Below are positions 7,686-14,626 of a stretch of DNA of 18,218 bases, piece after piece. A program made the position numbers and the translations under genes. Where the stretch lies: the NCBI GenBank assembly GCA_038207745.1, contig JBBQZL010000031.1, positions 1 through 18,218 on the forward strand, in the 5' to 3' direction. How positions within the stretch are numbered: the stretch's first letter is position 1; the number at the start of each line of letters is the position of its first letter. Source of the stretch: JBBQZL01 sp038207745 (GTDB lineage Bacteria; Actinomycetota; Thermoleophilia; Solirubrobacterales; 70-9). The notes below the pieces were generated by a model that searched no databases, had not been told where the DNA came from, and saw only the letters and a program-made list of their open reading frames with translations.

Positions 7686-7749
7686 ATCCCTCTCCTGATC
7701 CCGGCAACCCGGTCGCATCCGGGCAGTTCGGCTAGATTTGTCTCCTGAT
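7675..7749 (+). repeat. Direct repeat of a -10/start-like segment, 50-bp period
   Basis: A segment of about 24 bases (GTTCGGCTAGAT, three variable bases, TCTCCTGAT) occurs at 7676-7699 and again at 7726-7749. The first copy contains the stop codon of the acyltransferase. The second carries the TAGATT box and the ATG of the lipoprotein gene. The first ends in ATC rather than ATG, so only the second can start translation. Confidence 0.6.
7733..7738 (+). promoter_or_regulatory. Candidate -10 box (TAGATT) for the lipoprotein gene
   Basis: TAGATT fits TANNNT and ends nine bases before the ATG at 7748. The intervening TCTCCTG is not a ribosome-binding site, which suggests a leaderless or near-leaderless message. 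Confidence 0.4.
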
Positions 7750-8242
7750 GGGTCGAGGGAAGACACGAGCAGCCGCCGCCTGCGTGATCGCCGTGACGGC
7801 GCTTGCCGCAACTGCGATGACCGGGTGCGGCAGCGAGAGCCACCCGAATGACCCACGTCCGGCGCAGCCGACGCAGGTGACCGCGACGATCGGCGCCAAT
7901 GCGATCACGATCTCGCCGCGAATCGTCGGCTTCAGAGGCGAGCCGACACCGACCCTCGCGCAAAACGAGGGCGTCTCCGAGCCGAGTTCGCGCTCGACCG
8001 GGCCGCTGACCGTGATCTTCAAGATCTCCAACACGATCCCCCGGCCGACTCGTCTCCTGATCACCGGGATCACCAAGCATCGCTCCGACGAGATCGTCGC
8101 AAGTGGTACCGATGACTTCTCGGTCGATCTCCAGGCCGGCATCTATCTGGTCAGGGCCGAGGGACTCCCCACCGTCACCGCATCCCGATTCGTGGTCGGC
8201 GCCGACCGCCCCACCTCGGATAACCAGCTTCTGATTCCCTAG
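7748..8242 (+). CDS. Small putative lipoprotein, function unknown
   Basis: This 164-aa protein has a lipoprotein signal peptide: basic MGRGKTR, a hydrophobic stretch at residues 8-23, and a lipobox ending ATAMTGC with the lipidated Cys27. The mature part is rich in beta-forming residues and Thr/Ile/Val (VTATIGANAITISP, LTVIFKISNT, AGIYLVRAEG), suggesting a small extracytoplasmic beta-sandwich tethered to the membrane. No catalytic motif is seen. It lies between the acyltransferase and ccr with its own candidate promoter. Confidence 0.78.
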   Translation: MGRGKTRAAAACVIAVTALAATAMTGCGSESHPNDPRPAQPTQVTATIGANAITISPRIVGFRGEPTPTLAQNEGVSEPSSRSTGPLTVIFKISNTIPRPTRLLITGITKHRSDEIVASGTDDFSVDLQAGIYLVRAEGLPTVTASRFVVGADRPTSDNQLLIP

Positions 8243-8303
8243 CTGCCGGTGGTACCTGGATGATCGGGCTCCGGTCTCGTCTGCCTTGTTATCCAGTCTC
8301 ATC

Positions 8304-8309
8304 TAGGAT
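8304..8309 (+). promoter_or_regulatory. Candidate -10 box (TAGGAT) upstream of ccr
   Basis: TAGGAT fits TANNNT and lies 36 bases before the ccr GTG. This leaves room for a short leader with the AAAGGA ribosome-binding site at 8334-8339. No convincing -35 element is visible. Confidence 0.35.
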
Positions 8310-8345
8310 TGCCGCTGCCTCAACCCCCCGCTTGAAAGGAACCAG

Positions 8346-9602
8346 GTGGCCGTAGACACCAGCGCACTGACAGTCCTCGATGTGGAGCCCGGCACGCTGC
8401 CGGAGAAGATGGCTGCGTGGGTGATCCGCCCGGAAACCCAGGGCGAGCCCAAGGATGCCTTCAGGCTCGAAGACATCGAGGTTCCAGAGCCCGGAGCCTT
8501 CGAGGTGATCGTGCGGGTGATGGCCGCAGGCGTCAACTTCAACAATGTCTGGGCAGCGCTCGGCGAGCCGGTTTCGGTCTTCGGCTACGGCGATCATCCC
8601 GAGTACGGCCATCACATCGGCGGCTCCGACGGTTCCGGCATCGTCTGGAAGGTCGGCGAGGGCGTATCCCGCTGGAAGCCCGGCGACGAAGTGGTGATCC
8701 ACTGCAACCAGGCCTCCTACGAGGATGTCGAGGTCCACGGACTTGACCCGCTGGCGGCTCCCAGCCAGCGGATCTGGGGCTACGAGACGACCTGGGGGTC
8801 ATTTGCGGAGTTCACCAAGGTCCAGGCCCAGCAGCTCCTGCCCCGGCCTCAGAACCTCTCCTGGGCCGAGTCGTCGGCATACGGCCTGACCTACTTCACC
8901 GCATACCGGATGCTGATTGACCGCTGCAAGATCCAGGCGGGGCAGAACGTCCTGGTCTGGGGTGCCGCGGGCGGCCTCGGGGTCTTTGCGATCCAGCTCT
9001 GCAAGGCAGCGGGAGCAAACGCGGTCGGAGTTGTCTCGTCCGATGACAAGGGCGAGCTGGTCAAGCGGCTCGGCGCGGTCGACTACGTGAACCGCAACGA
9101 GTACGCCGGCATGATGCGAAAGGGCGGAGAGACGCCTGACGAGGAGAAGGCGCGATTCAAGGTCTCGCGCGGGTTTGCCAAGCACGTCAAGGGGCTGCTC
9201 GGCGATGCGCCCGACATCGTCTTCGAACACGTCGGCAAGGCGACCTTCCCGACCTCGGTGTTCATGGTCAAGCCGTTCGGCAAGGTCGTGATCTGCGGCG
9301 GAACCTCGGGGTACAACCTCGACTTCGATGTCCGCTACCTGTGGATGCGCCAGAAGGAGATCATCGGATCCCACTTTGCCAACGCATATGAGTGCATGAA
9401 GGCGAACCAGCTGATGGCCGAGGGCAAGGTCCGGCCGGTGCTCTGGAAGACAATGGACTTTGATGGTGTCCCCGGCGCGCATCAGCTCCTGCACGAGAAC
9501 AAGCACCTCGGCAAGATCTCGATCCTGGTTGGAGCTACGTCTGAGGACGAGGGCAAGGTTGAGGAAGGTCCCGGCGCAATCCGGGCAGAGGTCGGCGCCT
9601 AG
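8346..9602 (+). CDS. ccr: Crotonyl-CoA carboxylase/reductase
   Basis: Ccr reduces crotonyl-CoA with NADPH and carboxylates it to ethylmalonyl-CoA, the committed step of the ethylmalonyl-CoA pathway; it also supplies extender units in polyketide producers. The 418-aa protein shows the GroES-like N-terminal domain, the NADPH loop WGAAGGLG (205-212) and family-specific stretches. By motif alignment with the Kitasatospora enzyme (CO2 residues Asn81, Phe170, Glu171, His365), Asn66 (NFNN), Tyr146-Glu147 (WGYET) and His343 (GSHFAN) occupy the CO2 pocket. The C-terminal ~20 residues form an acidic tail. The start is GTG at 8346 with AAAGGA upstream. Other pathway genes lie at 11406-13403, 15562-16071 and 17004 onward. 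Confidence 0.95.
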   Translation: MAVDTSALTVLDVEPGTLPEKMAAWVIRPETQGEPKDAFRLEDIEVPEPGAFEVIVRVMAAGVNFNNVWAALGEPVSVFGYGDHPEYGHHIGGSDGSGIVWKVGEGVSRWKPGDEVVIHCNQASYEDVEVHGLDPLAAPSQRIWGYETTWGSFAEFTKVQAQQLLPRPQNLSWAESSAYGLTYFTAYRMLIDRCKIQAGQNVLVWGAAGGLGVFAIQLCKAAGANAVGVVSSDDKGELVKRLGAVDYVNRNEYAGMMRKGGETPDEEKARFKVSRGFAKHVKGLLGDAPDIVFEHVGKATFPTSVFMVKPFGKVVICGGTSGYNLDFDVRYLWMRQKEIIGSHFANAYECMKANQLMAEGKVRPVLWKTMDFDGVPGAHQLLHENKHLGKISILVGATSEDEGKVEEGPGAIRAEVGA

Positions 9603-9636
9603 GCGGCGCCCACCAACCGACTGGAGGTAGTCAAGA

Positions 9637-9930
9637 GTGTTAGAGGTCTGTTACATCGATTGGCACATTTCACCGTTGCGGACGGATCGTTTCCTCGACT
9701 CCTGGCAACCGGTTGCCGCCAAGGTGCTCGCCTACGGCGCAACCTCCTGGAACCTCACCCGCGCGATCGATGACACGTTGCATGTTCGCCAGGCATCGGT
9801 CTGGAACTCCCGTTCGGACTTCGAGCGCTACTGGTTCTCAGACGAGATCTCGGCGGAGCGGGAGAAGATCATCAACCTCTACGACAAGCCCCTCCTCCCC
9901 GCCTGGCACACGCTGCTCGGCTACGAGTAG
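9637..9930 (+). CDS. Small conserved-looking protein downstream of ccr (possible dimeric alpha/beta-barrel fold)
   Basis: This 97-aa protein is rich in aromatic residues and has no signal peptide. The pattern (a strand VCYIDWHIS, a helix TDRFLDSWQPVAAKVLAYG, a strand SWNLTRAIDD, then RQASVWNSRSDFERYWFSDEI) resembles small ferredoxin-like dimeric barrel proteins such as antibiotic-biosynthesis-monooxygenase-like domains. That similarity is by eye only. The start is GTG at 9637 with GGAGG nine bases upstream. It lies 34 bases after ccr on the same strand and is probably in the same transcript, so a role beside Ccr is plausible but unproven. Confidence 0.8.
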   Translation: MLEVCYIDWHISPLRTDRFLDSWQPVAAKVLAYGATSWNLTRAIDDTLHVRQASVWNSRSDFERYWFSDEISAEREKIINLYDKPLLPAWHTLLGYE

Positions 9931-9959
9931 CGCCGGGCGGACACTCCCCAAGTTGCATC

Positions 9960-9998
9960 GGGGCGACAAAACCACCTATGCGGTACTTATGTCGCCCC
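9960..9998. terminator. Stem-loop between convergent genes
   Basis: GGGGCGACA at 9960-9968 pairs perfectly with TGTCGCCCC at 9990-9998 across a 21-base loop. It lies 29 bases after the stop of the plus-strand small gene and before the convergent clpS stop. No T-run follows, so termination is a guess from position. Confidence 0.35.
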
Positions 9999-10054
9999 AG
10001 TGTCGCGTCAGGATCGAACGTGGCGGGCAATTGCAGCGCCAGGGCCTTGAATGG

Positions 10055-10111
10055 TGCGGGGTCCTGAGAGCGCTGCGGGGTCCTGAGAGCGCTGCGGGGT
10101 CTTGAGCGCGC
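10055..10111. repeat. 19-bp tandem repeat, three copies, after clpS
   Basis: The unit TGCGGGGTCCTGAGAGCGC occurs at 10055 and 10074 without change. A third copy with a few differences starts at 10093, and a partial one at 10112. The array lies in the gap between the convergent small gene and clpS, ending just before the clpS stop. It is not coding. Confidence 0.7.
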
Positions 10112-10122
10112 TGCGTGGGGGG

Positions 10123-10416
10123 TCAGCCCTGCTCGAGCGGAGCCATCGTGAGGCCGGCGGTACCGAGTTGCTCCCAGTAGTGCTCGGCGTGCTCGAGTGC
10201 TCCCGACCAGACGATCGCGCGGCCGGAGTTGTGGATCTCGTTCGCGAAGGCGAAGCCACCGTCGATCGAGACCCCTGGCAGAACCGAGGCCAGGGTTCCG
10301 GCGACGTGATCGAAGGTGTTGTGGTTGTCGTTGAGGACGATGACCCGCCAATTGCCGCCGACACCCGACCCGGGGCCGGCGGTGCGCGGAAGCTCGATCG
10401 TCTCGGACGAGATCAC
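10123..10416 (-). CDS. clpS: ClpS, adaptor of the Clp protease
   Basis: ClpS binds N-degron substrates and hands them to the ClpA/ClpC unfoldase for degradation by ClpP. The core is recognised from WRVIVLNDNHNTFDHVAGTL, which includes the Asn-Asp and His that line the N-degron pocket, then a variable middle and a final beta segment. Longer readings from ATG 10491 would include repeat-encoded residues. I prefer GTG 10416 (97 aa, the usual ClpS size) because a TATCGT box ends seven bases upstream and the repeats then fall outside the gene. No clpA or clpC is in the window. Confidence 0.88.
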   Translation of the reverse strand: MISSETIELPRTAGPGSGVGGNWRVIVLNDNHNTFDHVAGTLASVLPGVSIDGGFAFANEIHNSGRAIVWSGALEHAEHYWEQLGTAGLTMAPLEQG

Positions 10417-10423
10417 GGGACCC

Positions 10424-10429
10424 ACGATA
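10424..10429 (-). promoter_or_regulatory. Candidate -10 box (TATCGT) for leaderless clpS
   Basis: TATCGT fits TANNNT and ends seven bases before the preferred GTG start. It overlaps the clpS-proximal copy of the 24-bp repeat. The other well-preserved copies read TACGG at this position, so the box is formed by changes in this copy. Confidence 0.4.
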
Positions 10430-10536
10430 CGCCGGGCGGGAATTGCGACCGTACGCCGGGTGGGCATGGCGCCCGTACGCCCGCTGGGCATGGCGCCCGT
10501 ACGCCCGCTGGGGATGGCACCCGCATGGCGGATGGG
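10428..10536. repeat. 24-bp tandem repeat array, five copies, in the clpS upstream region
   Basis: The core TACGCCSGSYGGG recurs at 10428, 10452, 10476, 10500 and, degenerate, 10524, an exact 24-base period. Between cores the sequence is mostly CATGGCGCCCG. Inner copies contain the palindrome CGTACG. The array fills most of the 147-base gap between clpS and the secreted-protein gene. Twenty-four bases is a bit over two helical turns, which would put every copy near one DNA face. Confidence 0.75.
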
Positions 10537-10563
10537 TGGGACGACTCGGTGAGGCGTCCCGGG

Positions 10564-11253
10564 CTAGTAGGGATTCGGGACGCGGACGCGCAGATCGCTG
10601 AAGCTTCCGACGGCGCCCTTGGCGATGTTGGACGAACCGACCGAGATACTCGGGAACCGACCCTTGAGCGGAGCGCAGTTGTCGTCCTTGACCTTCCCGA
10701 CGATCTTCTTGTTGATGATCACGATCACCCTGCACTTGCCGGGTTTGGTGACGAAGGCCTGGAGGCGAAGTGCGTTTGACCTGCCGATGACGCGGCGGAT
10801 GGCCGAGACCCTCTTGCCGACCTTGAGGAACTTGCGGGTGTCATTCGGGAGGATCTTTCGAAGCTGGAACTTGCGCTGGATCGGGAAGACGGCGAGCTGA
10901 TAGCGGCCACCGTCCCCAGTGCGGAGCGAGAGTGAGAGATTTATCCGTTTCTGCATCTTCTTCGGGGTGCCGGCGAGAAGGCGGGCAGTCGCGGAGATGT
11001 CGAGATCACGACCCACGACGGGGGCGCGATACGCGCACTCGGCGGTCCTCTTCCCAAGCCGGATCCTGAATGCGGAGGCGCTGCCACCGCGGATGCACTC
11101 GTTGCCGGCGGTCTTGATCATCGCCGCCTGGCTGTTGTTGCTCATCAGTTTGTTGGAATAGATCGTGATCACCCCGGAACCAAAGGCGGTCGAGGCGACC
11201 ACGATTGAAACAATCGCGGCAAGAATGAGTGTGAGTTTTGTTTTGCGTCGCAT
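10564..11253 (-). CDS. Secreted or membrane-anchored four-cysteine protein, possible LamG-like fold
   Basis: This 229-aa protein begins with a basic MRRKTK and a hydrophobic segment (residues 7-24) acting as signal peptide or anchor. The mature part has four cysteines (Cys53, Cys73, Cys174, Cys193), enough for two disulphides. The C-terminal half follows a jelly-roll pattern seen in LamG or sugar-binding domains: NALRLQAF, CRVIVIINKKIVGKVKD and a final FSDLRVRV. This is a fold guess, and no function is recognised. I chose ATG 11253 because the residues before it do not look like protein and the signal peptide starts there. It is divergent from the mutase gene. Confidence 0.78.
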   Translation of the reverse strand: MRRKTKLTLILAAIVSIVVASTAFGSGVITIYSNKLMSNNSQAAMIKTAGNECIRGGSASAFRIRLGKRTAECAYRAPVVGRDLDISATARLLAGTPKKMQKRINLSLSLRTGDGGRYQLAVFPIQRKFQLRKILPNDTRKFLKVGKRVSAIRRVIGRSNALRLQAFVTKPGKCRVIVIINKKIVGKVKDDNCAPLKGRFPSISVGSSNIAKGAVGSFSDLRVRVPNPY

Positions 11254-11353
11254 ATGTGTGTGGGCGGCGGATGGACAGCCGCCTACAGAGCCTAAACACA
11301 GATTGGCCGAGAAGTCGCGGCGGCGGGGTCGATGAAATCGGGATTTCGCCATT

Positions 11354-11367
11354 CCGGGCATGCCCGG
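11354..11367. promoter_or_regulatory. 14-bp palindrome upstream of the mutase promoter
   Basis: CCGGGCATGCCCGG is a perfect palindrome 25 bases before the TATCAT box of the mutase gene, so it would sit at or just upstream of the -35 region. It could be a repressor or activator site in the 152-base divergent gap. Confidence 0.35.
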
Positions 11368-11392
11368 CGGACCTCCGGCCAGGCGGCGGCAA

Positions 11393-11398
11393 TATCAT
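11393..11398 (+). promoter_or_regulatory. Candidate -10 box (TATCAT) for leaderless ethylmalonyl-CoA mutase
   Basis: TATCAT fits TANNNT and ends seven bases before GTG 11406. No ribosome-binding site is visible in between. Confidence 0.45.
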
Positions 11399-11405
11399 CT
11401 GCGAA

Positions 11406-13403
11406 GTGAGCAGCCATCGACTTCCGCAGCCGGACCGGCCCTGGGTGATGCGAACATACGCGGGTCACTCGGACGCAAAGCGCTCAAACGAGCTATACCG
11501 AGGCAATCTCGCCAAGGGCCAGACAGGCCTCTCGATCGCCTTTGACCTGCCGACGCAGACAGGCTATGACCCGGACCACATCCTTTCCCGGGGCGAAGTG
11601 GGCAAGGTTGGCGTCTCGGTGGCGCATCTCGGCGACATGGATGTGCTGATGGACCAGATTCCGCTTGACGAGATGAATACCTCGATGACGATCAATGCCG
11701 TGGCAGCGTGGATGCTCGGGCTCTACGTCGCGGCCGCAGAGGAGAATGACGTCGATCGCTCCCAGCTCAAGGGGACGACCCAGAACGACATCATCAAGGA
11801 GTACCTCTCCCGCGGGACCTACGCGTTTCCCCCCAAGCCCTCGATGCGCCTGATCGCCGACATGGTCGCCTTCACGGTCAACGAGGTCCCGAGCTGGAAC
11901 CCGATCAACATCTGCAGCTACCACCTGCAGGAGGCCGGTGCGACACCGATCCAGGAGATCGCCTACGCGCTCTCGACCGGCATCGCCGTACTTGACCAGG
12001 TCAAGGAGCGGGGACAGGTGGCCGACGAGGACTTCCCGAAGGTCTTCGGGCGTATCTCGTACTTCGTAAATGCCGGCATCCGATTTGTGGAGGAAATCGC
12101 GAAGCTGAAGACGATGGGCCGACTCTGGACCGAGATCGGACGCGAGCGATACGGCGTCACCGACCCGAAGATGCTGCGATTCCGCTACGGGGTCCAGGTC
12201 AACTCTCTCGGCCTCACCGAGGCCCAGCCCGAGAACAACGTCCAGCGGATCGTGCTCGAGGCCCTTGCGGTGACGATGAGCCGCGACGCCCGTGCCCGCG
12301 CCCTCCAGCTGCCCGCCTGGAACGAGGCGATGGGTCTCCCCCGCCCGTGGGACCAGCAGTGGAGCCTGCGGATCCAGCAGGTGCTCGCCTACGAGACCGA
12401 CCTGCTCGAGTACCCCGACATCTTTGAGGGATCGGTAGTGATGGAGGGCCTCGTCGACGAGCTCACAGAGGGTGCACGCGATGAGATGGCCGTTGTCGCC
12501 GAAAAGGGCGGCGCGGTTGCCGCGGTGCCGTACATGAAGGCGAGCCTGGTCGAGTCAAACCGGGATCGGGTCTACCGGATCGAGAGCGGCGAGCAGAAGG
12601 TGGTCGGACTGAACAGCTACGTGGAGACCGCCGAGTCTCCGCTCACCGCCTCGGCCGACGGCGGGATCATGAAGCCCGACCCCGAGGTCGAGCGTGAGCG
12701 GATCGAGGCGCTCGAGAGTTGGCGCGAGTCACGCGACAACACCGCCGTCACCAATGCCCTGGCCGAGGTTGCCCGCGTGGCCGCAACGGAGGACGAGAAC
12801 ATCATGCCGGCCACGATCGCCGCCGCCAAGGCAGGTGCGACAACCGGCGAGTGGGCGCAGACTCTTCGCGATGTCTTCGGCGCCTACCGCGGCCCCACCG
12901 GCGTCGGCGGAGCTGCCCCGGCCGGAGATCGCCGCGGCCTCGCGGATACGCGTGCCGGCGTCGATCGTGTATCCGGGCTGCTCGGCCACAGATTGAAGAT
13001 CCTGGTCGGCAAACCCGGCCTCGATGGTCACTCCAACGGCTCCGAGCAGATCGCGCTGCGGGCCCGCGATGTCGGAATGGAGGTGATCTATCAGGGGATC
13101 CGCCTGACCCCGGAGCAGTTAGCCGAGTCAGCGCTGCAGGAGGACGTCGACGTCGTCGGTCTCTCGATCCTCTCGGGCTCGCACCTCGAGCTTGTTCCCG
13201 AGGTCGTCCGTTTGCTTGCCGAGGAAGGCGTCGACGTTCCCGTGGTCGCCGGGGGGATCATCCCCCCGGAGGACGCGAGGATCCTGCTCGAAGCCGGTGT
13301 TGCCGGTGTCTATACACCCAAGGATTTCGACATGAATCAGATCATGGATGAGATCGTCGACCTGGTTGCCCAGAGATGCCAAGCGAACGCACCCTCCGCA
13401 TAG
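11406..13403 (+). CDS. ecm: Ethylmalonyl-CoA mutase, coenzyme B12-dependent (MeaA type)
   Basis: This enzyme converts (2R)-ethylmalonyl-CoA to (2S)-methylsuccinyl-CoA. The 665-aa single chain carries the substrate-binding TIM barrel (about residues 10-500) and a C-terminal B12 domain (about 530-660) with the base-off signature Asp540-x-His542-x-x-Gly545 (DGHSNG), then SILSGSH and AGGIIPP. The N-terminal WVMRTYAGHS and FDLPTQTGYD match ethylmalonyl-CoA mutases; methylmalonyl-CoA mutase has a THRGYD-like sequence there. Length agrees with known MeaA/Ecm proteins. GTG 11406 is chosen because a TATCAT box lies seven bases upstream; a longer frame exists but overlaps the divergent gene. The 3' end overlaps the VKOR gene by 28 bases. 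Confidence 0.93.
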   Translation: MSSHRLPQPDRPWVMRTYAGHSDAKRSNELYRGNLAKGQTGLSIAFDLPTQTGYDPDHILSRGEVGKVGVSVAHLGDMDVLMDQIPLDEMNTSMTINAVAAWMLGLYVAAAEENDVDRSQLKGTTQNDIIKEYLSRGTYAFPPKPSMRLIADMVAFTVNEVPSWNPINICSYHLQEAGATPIQEIAYALSTGIAVLDQVKERGQVADEDFPKVFGRISYFVNAGIRFVEEIAKLKTMGRLWTEIGRERYGVTDPKMLRFRYGVQVNSLGLTEAQPENNVQRIVLEALAVTMSRDARARALQLPAWNEAMGLPRPWDQQWSLRIQQVLAYETDLLEYPDIFEGSVVMEGLVDELTEGARDEMAVVAEKGGAVAAVPYMKASLVESNRDRVYRIESGEQKVVGLNSYVETAESPLTASADGGIMKPDPEVERERIEALESWRESRDNTAVTNALAEVARVAATEDENIMPATIAAAKAGATTGEWAQTLRDVFGAYRGPTGVGGAAPAGDRRGLADTRAGVDRVSGLLGHRLKILVGKPGLDGHSNGSEQIALRARDVGMEVIYQGIRLTPEQLAESALQEDVDVVGLSILSGSHLELVPEVVRLLAEEGVDVPVVAGGIIPPEDARILLEAGVAGVYTPKDFDMNQIMDEIVDLVAQRCQANAPSA

Positions 13404-13852
13404 CGTCTGCGATCGTCGCCGTGCTCGGCATGGCCGTCGCGACCTACATCACAATCGCCGATGCCGGAGGTGGTTCGCCGGTCTGCGTGGCGGGTGGTGG
13501 AGGCTGCGAAACCGTTGCCAAGAGCTCCTACTCGCACCTTGCCGGGATCAATGTCGCGGTTTTCGGCGTCCTCGGCTACATCGGCCTGCTCGGCGCCGCC
13601 GCAGTCAAGGACGACCGCGGACGACTCGCAGCGCTCCTGCTCAGCGTCATCGGTTTTGGGTTCAGCGCCTACCTCACCTATCTGGAGCTCTTCGTGATCG
13701 ACGCGATCTGCCAGTGGTGCATCGGAAGCGCGATCCTGATGACGATCTCGATGCTGATCGCGATCACCAGGGCGGCCGGCTATCTGGGCGCCCTTCCCCC
13801 GGCCTCCCCGGATATGCCCGACCGTCAAGCCCCTCCTGAGTCCCTTGACTAA
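13376..13852 (+). CDS. Vitamin K epoxide reductase (VKOR) family membrane protein
   Basis: Bacterial VKOR passes electrons from a DsbA-like thiol oxidase to menaquinone, reoxidising it, and so plays the role of DsbB. The 158-aa protein has four hydrophobic segments. The redox cysteines are Cys37 and Cys44 in the extracytoplasmic loop and the membrane CQWC motif at Cys112/Cys115. It starts inside the mutase coding sequence (28-base overlap), so it is very likely translated from the mutase transcript. The DsbA-like gene follows 11 bases after the stop, which supports a functional pair. Confidence 0.93.
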   Translation: MPSERTLRIASAIVAVLGMAVATYITIADAGGGSPVCVAGGGGCETVAKSSYSHLAGINVAVFGVLGYIGLLGAAAVKDDRGRLAALLLSVIGFGFSAYLTYLELFVIDAICQWCIGSAILMTISMLIAITRAAGYLGALPPASPDMPDRQAPPESLD

Positions 13853-13855
13853 GAT
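13850..13855 (+). promoter_or_regulatory. Candidate -10 box (TAAGAT) for the DsbA-like gene
   Basis: TAAGAT fits TANNNT and ends eight bases before ATG 13864, overlapping the VKOR stop codon. It would allow expression of the thiol oxidase separately from the mutase transcript. Confidence 0.4.
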
Positions 13856-13863
13856 CTCGCCCC

Positions 13864-14613
13864 ATGAGCAAGAACGAGCGGCAAAAAGAGCAGCGGGAAC
13901 TCAAAGAGGCACGGCTTCGCGCTGACGCCGAGGAGCATGCGAAGGAGAGGCGCTCCAACCTGTTCAAGATGGCTGGTGGCGCCATCCTGGTGGCAATCAT
14001 CGTGATCGGCGTCCTGATCGTGGTCAGCCAGTCGGGCAGCGACACCAAGAAGCAGGACGCCAAGCTCGCCGGTATCCCGCAGAACGGGCTTGTCCTCGGC
14101 AAGCCCGGCGCACCGATCACCGTGGTCGAGTTCGGGGACCTTCAATGTCCCTTCTGCAAGCAGTTCTCCGAGACCGTGACGCCTGCGGTGATCGACGGCC
14201 CCGTACGCAAGGGCAAGGCCAACATGGAGTTCCAGAACTTCGTGATCATCGGCCCCGATTCGGTGGCCGCCGCATACGCCGCATACGCCGCAGCCGAGCA
14301 GAACAGGTACTGGGACTTCATCGAGGCCTTCTACGCCGAGCAGGGGACGGAGAACACCGGCTACGTGACCGACGGGTTCCTGACCAAGATCGCCAACGAT
14401 GCCGGGGTTCCCGACATGGCGAAATGGGAGAAGGACCGCAAGGACACGTCTCGCTGGGACAAGCAGATCAAGAAGACCCAGACCCAGGCGGCCGCACTCG
14501 GTTTCCAGGGCACACCGTCATTTGCAATCCGCAAGGGCAACGGCGCCCTCAAGGCGATCCAGGTCGAGAAGTCACAGGACCTCCTGGACGCCATCAACCA
14601 GGCAGGAAAATAG
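13864..14613 (+). CDS. DsbA-like membrane-anchored thioredoxin-fold oxidoreductase
   Basis: This 249-aa protein has a charged cytoplasmic N-terminus (about residues 1-32), one membrane anchor (34-55) and an outward-facing thioredoxin/DsbA domain. The active site CPFC is at Cys95 and Cys98, and the cis-proline is Pro218 in GTPSF. It should oxidise cysteines in exported proteins and be reoxidised by the VKOR partner encoded just upstream. A TAAGAT box precedes the ATG. Similar VKOR-DsbA pairs are typical of actinobacteria. Nearby candidate clients are few; the four-cysteine secreted protein at 10564-11253 is one. Confidence 0.92.
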   Translation: MSKNERQKEQRELKEARLRADAEEHAKERRSNLFKMAGGAILVAIIVIGVLIVVSQSGSDTKKQDAKLAGIPQNGLVLGKPGAPITVVEFGDLQCPFCKQFSETVTPAVIDGPVRKGKANMEFQNFVIIGPDSVAAAYAAYAAAEQNRYWDFIEAFYAEQGTENTGYVTDGFLTKIANDAGVPDMAKWEKDRKDTSRWDKQIKKTQTQAAALGFQGTPSFAIRKGNGALKAIQVEKSQDLLDAINQAGK

Positions 14614-14626
14614 GAGCGGCGCTCTG

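Noticed and set aside
10417..10491. ClpS N-terminal extension from ATG 10491
   Set aside because: The extra 25 residues are encoded by the tandem repeat, do not resemble ClpS, and a TANNNT box supports GTG 10416.
10428..10536. Possible CRISPR array
   Set aside because: The 24-bp units are directly tandem with no unique spacers, and no cas genes are present.
9872..10735. Long minus-strand open frame of 287 codons through the clpS region, with repeated AYGRHA-like peptide
   Set aside because: It runs through clpS and the 24-bp repeats in another frame, is very Arg-rich, and overlaps the secreted-protein gene. The peptide repeat only mirrors the DNA repeat.
11238..11405. Longer in-frame start for the mutase
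   Set aside because: The added residues are unlike mutase N-termini and the segment overlaps the divergent gene's start and the palindrome.
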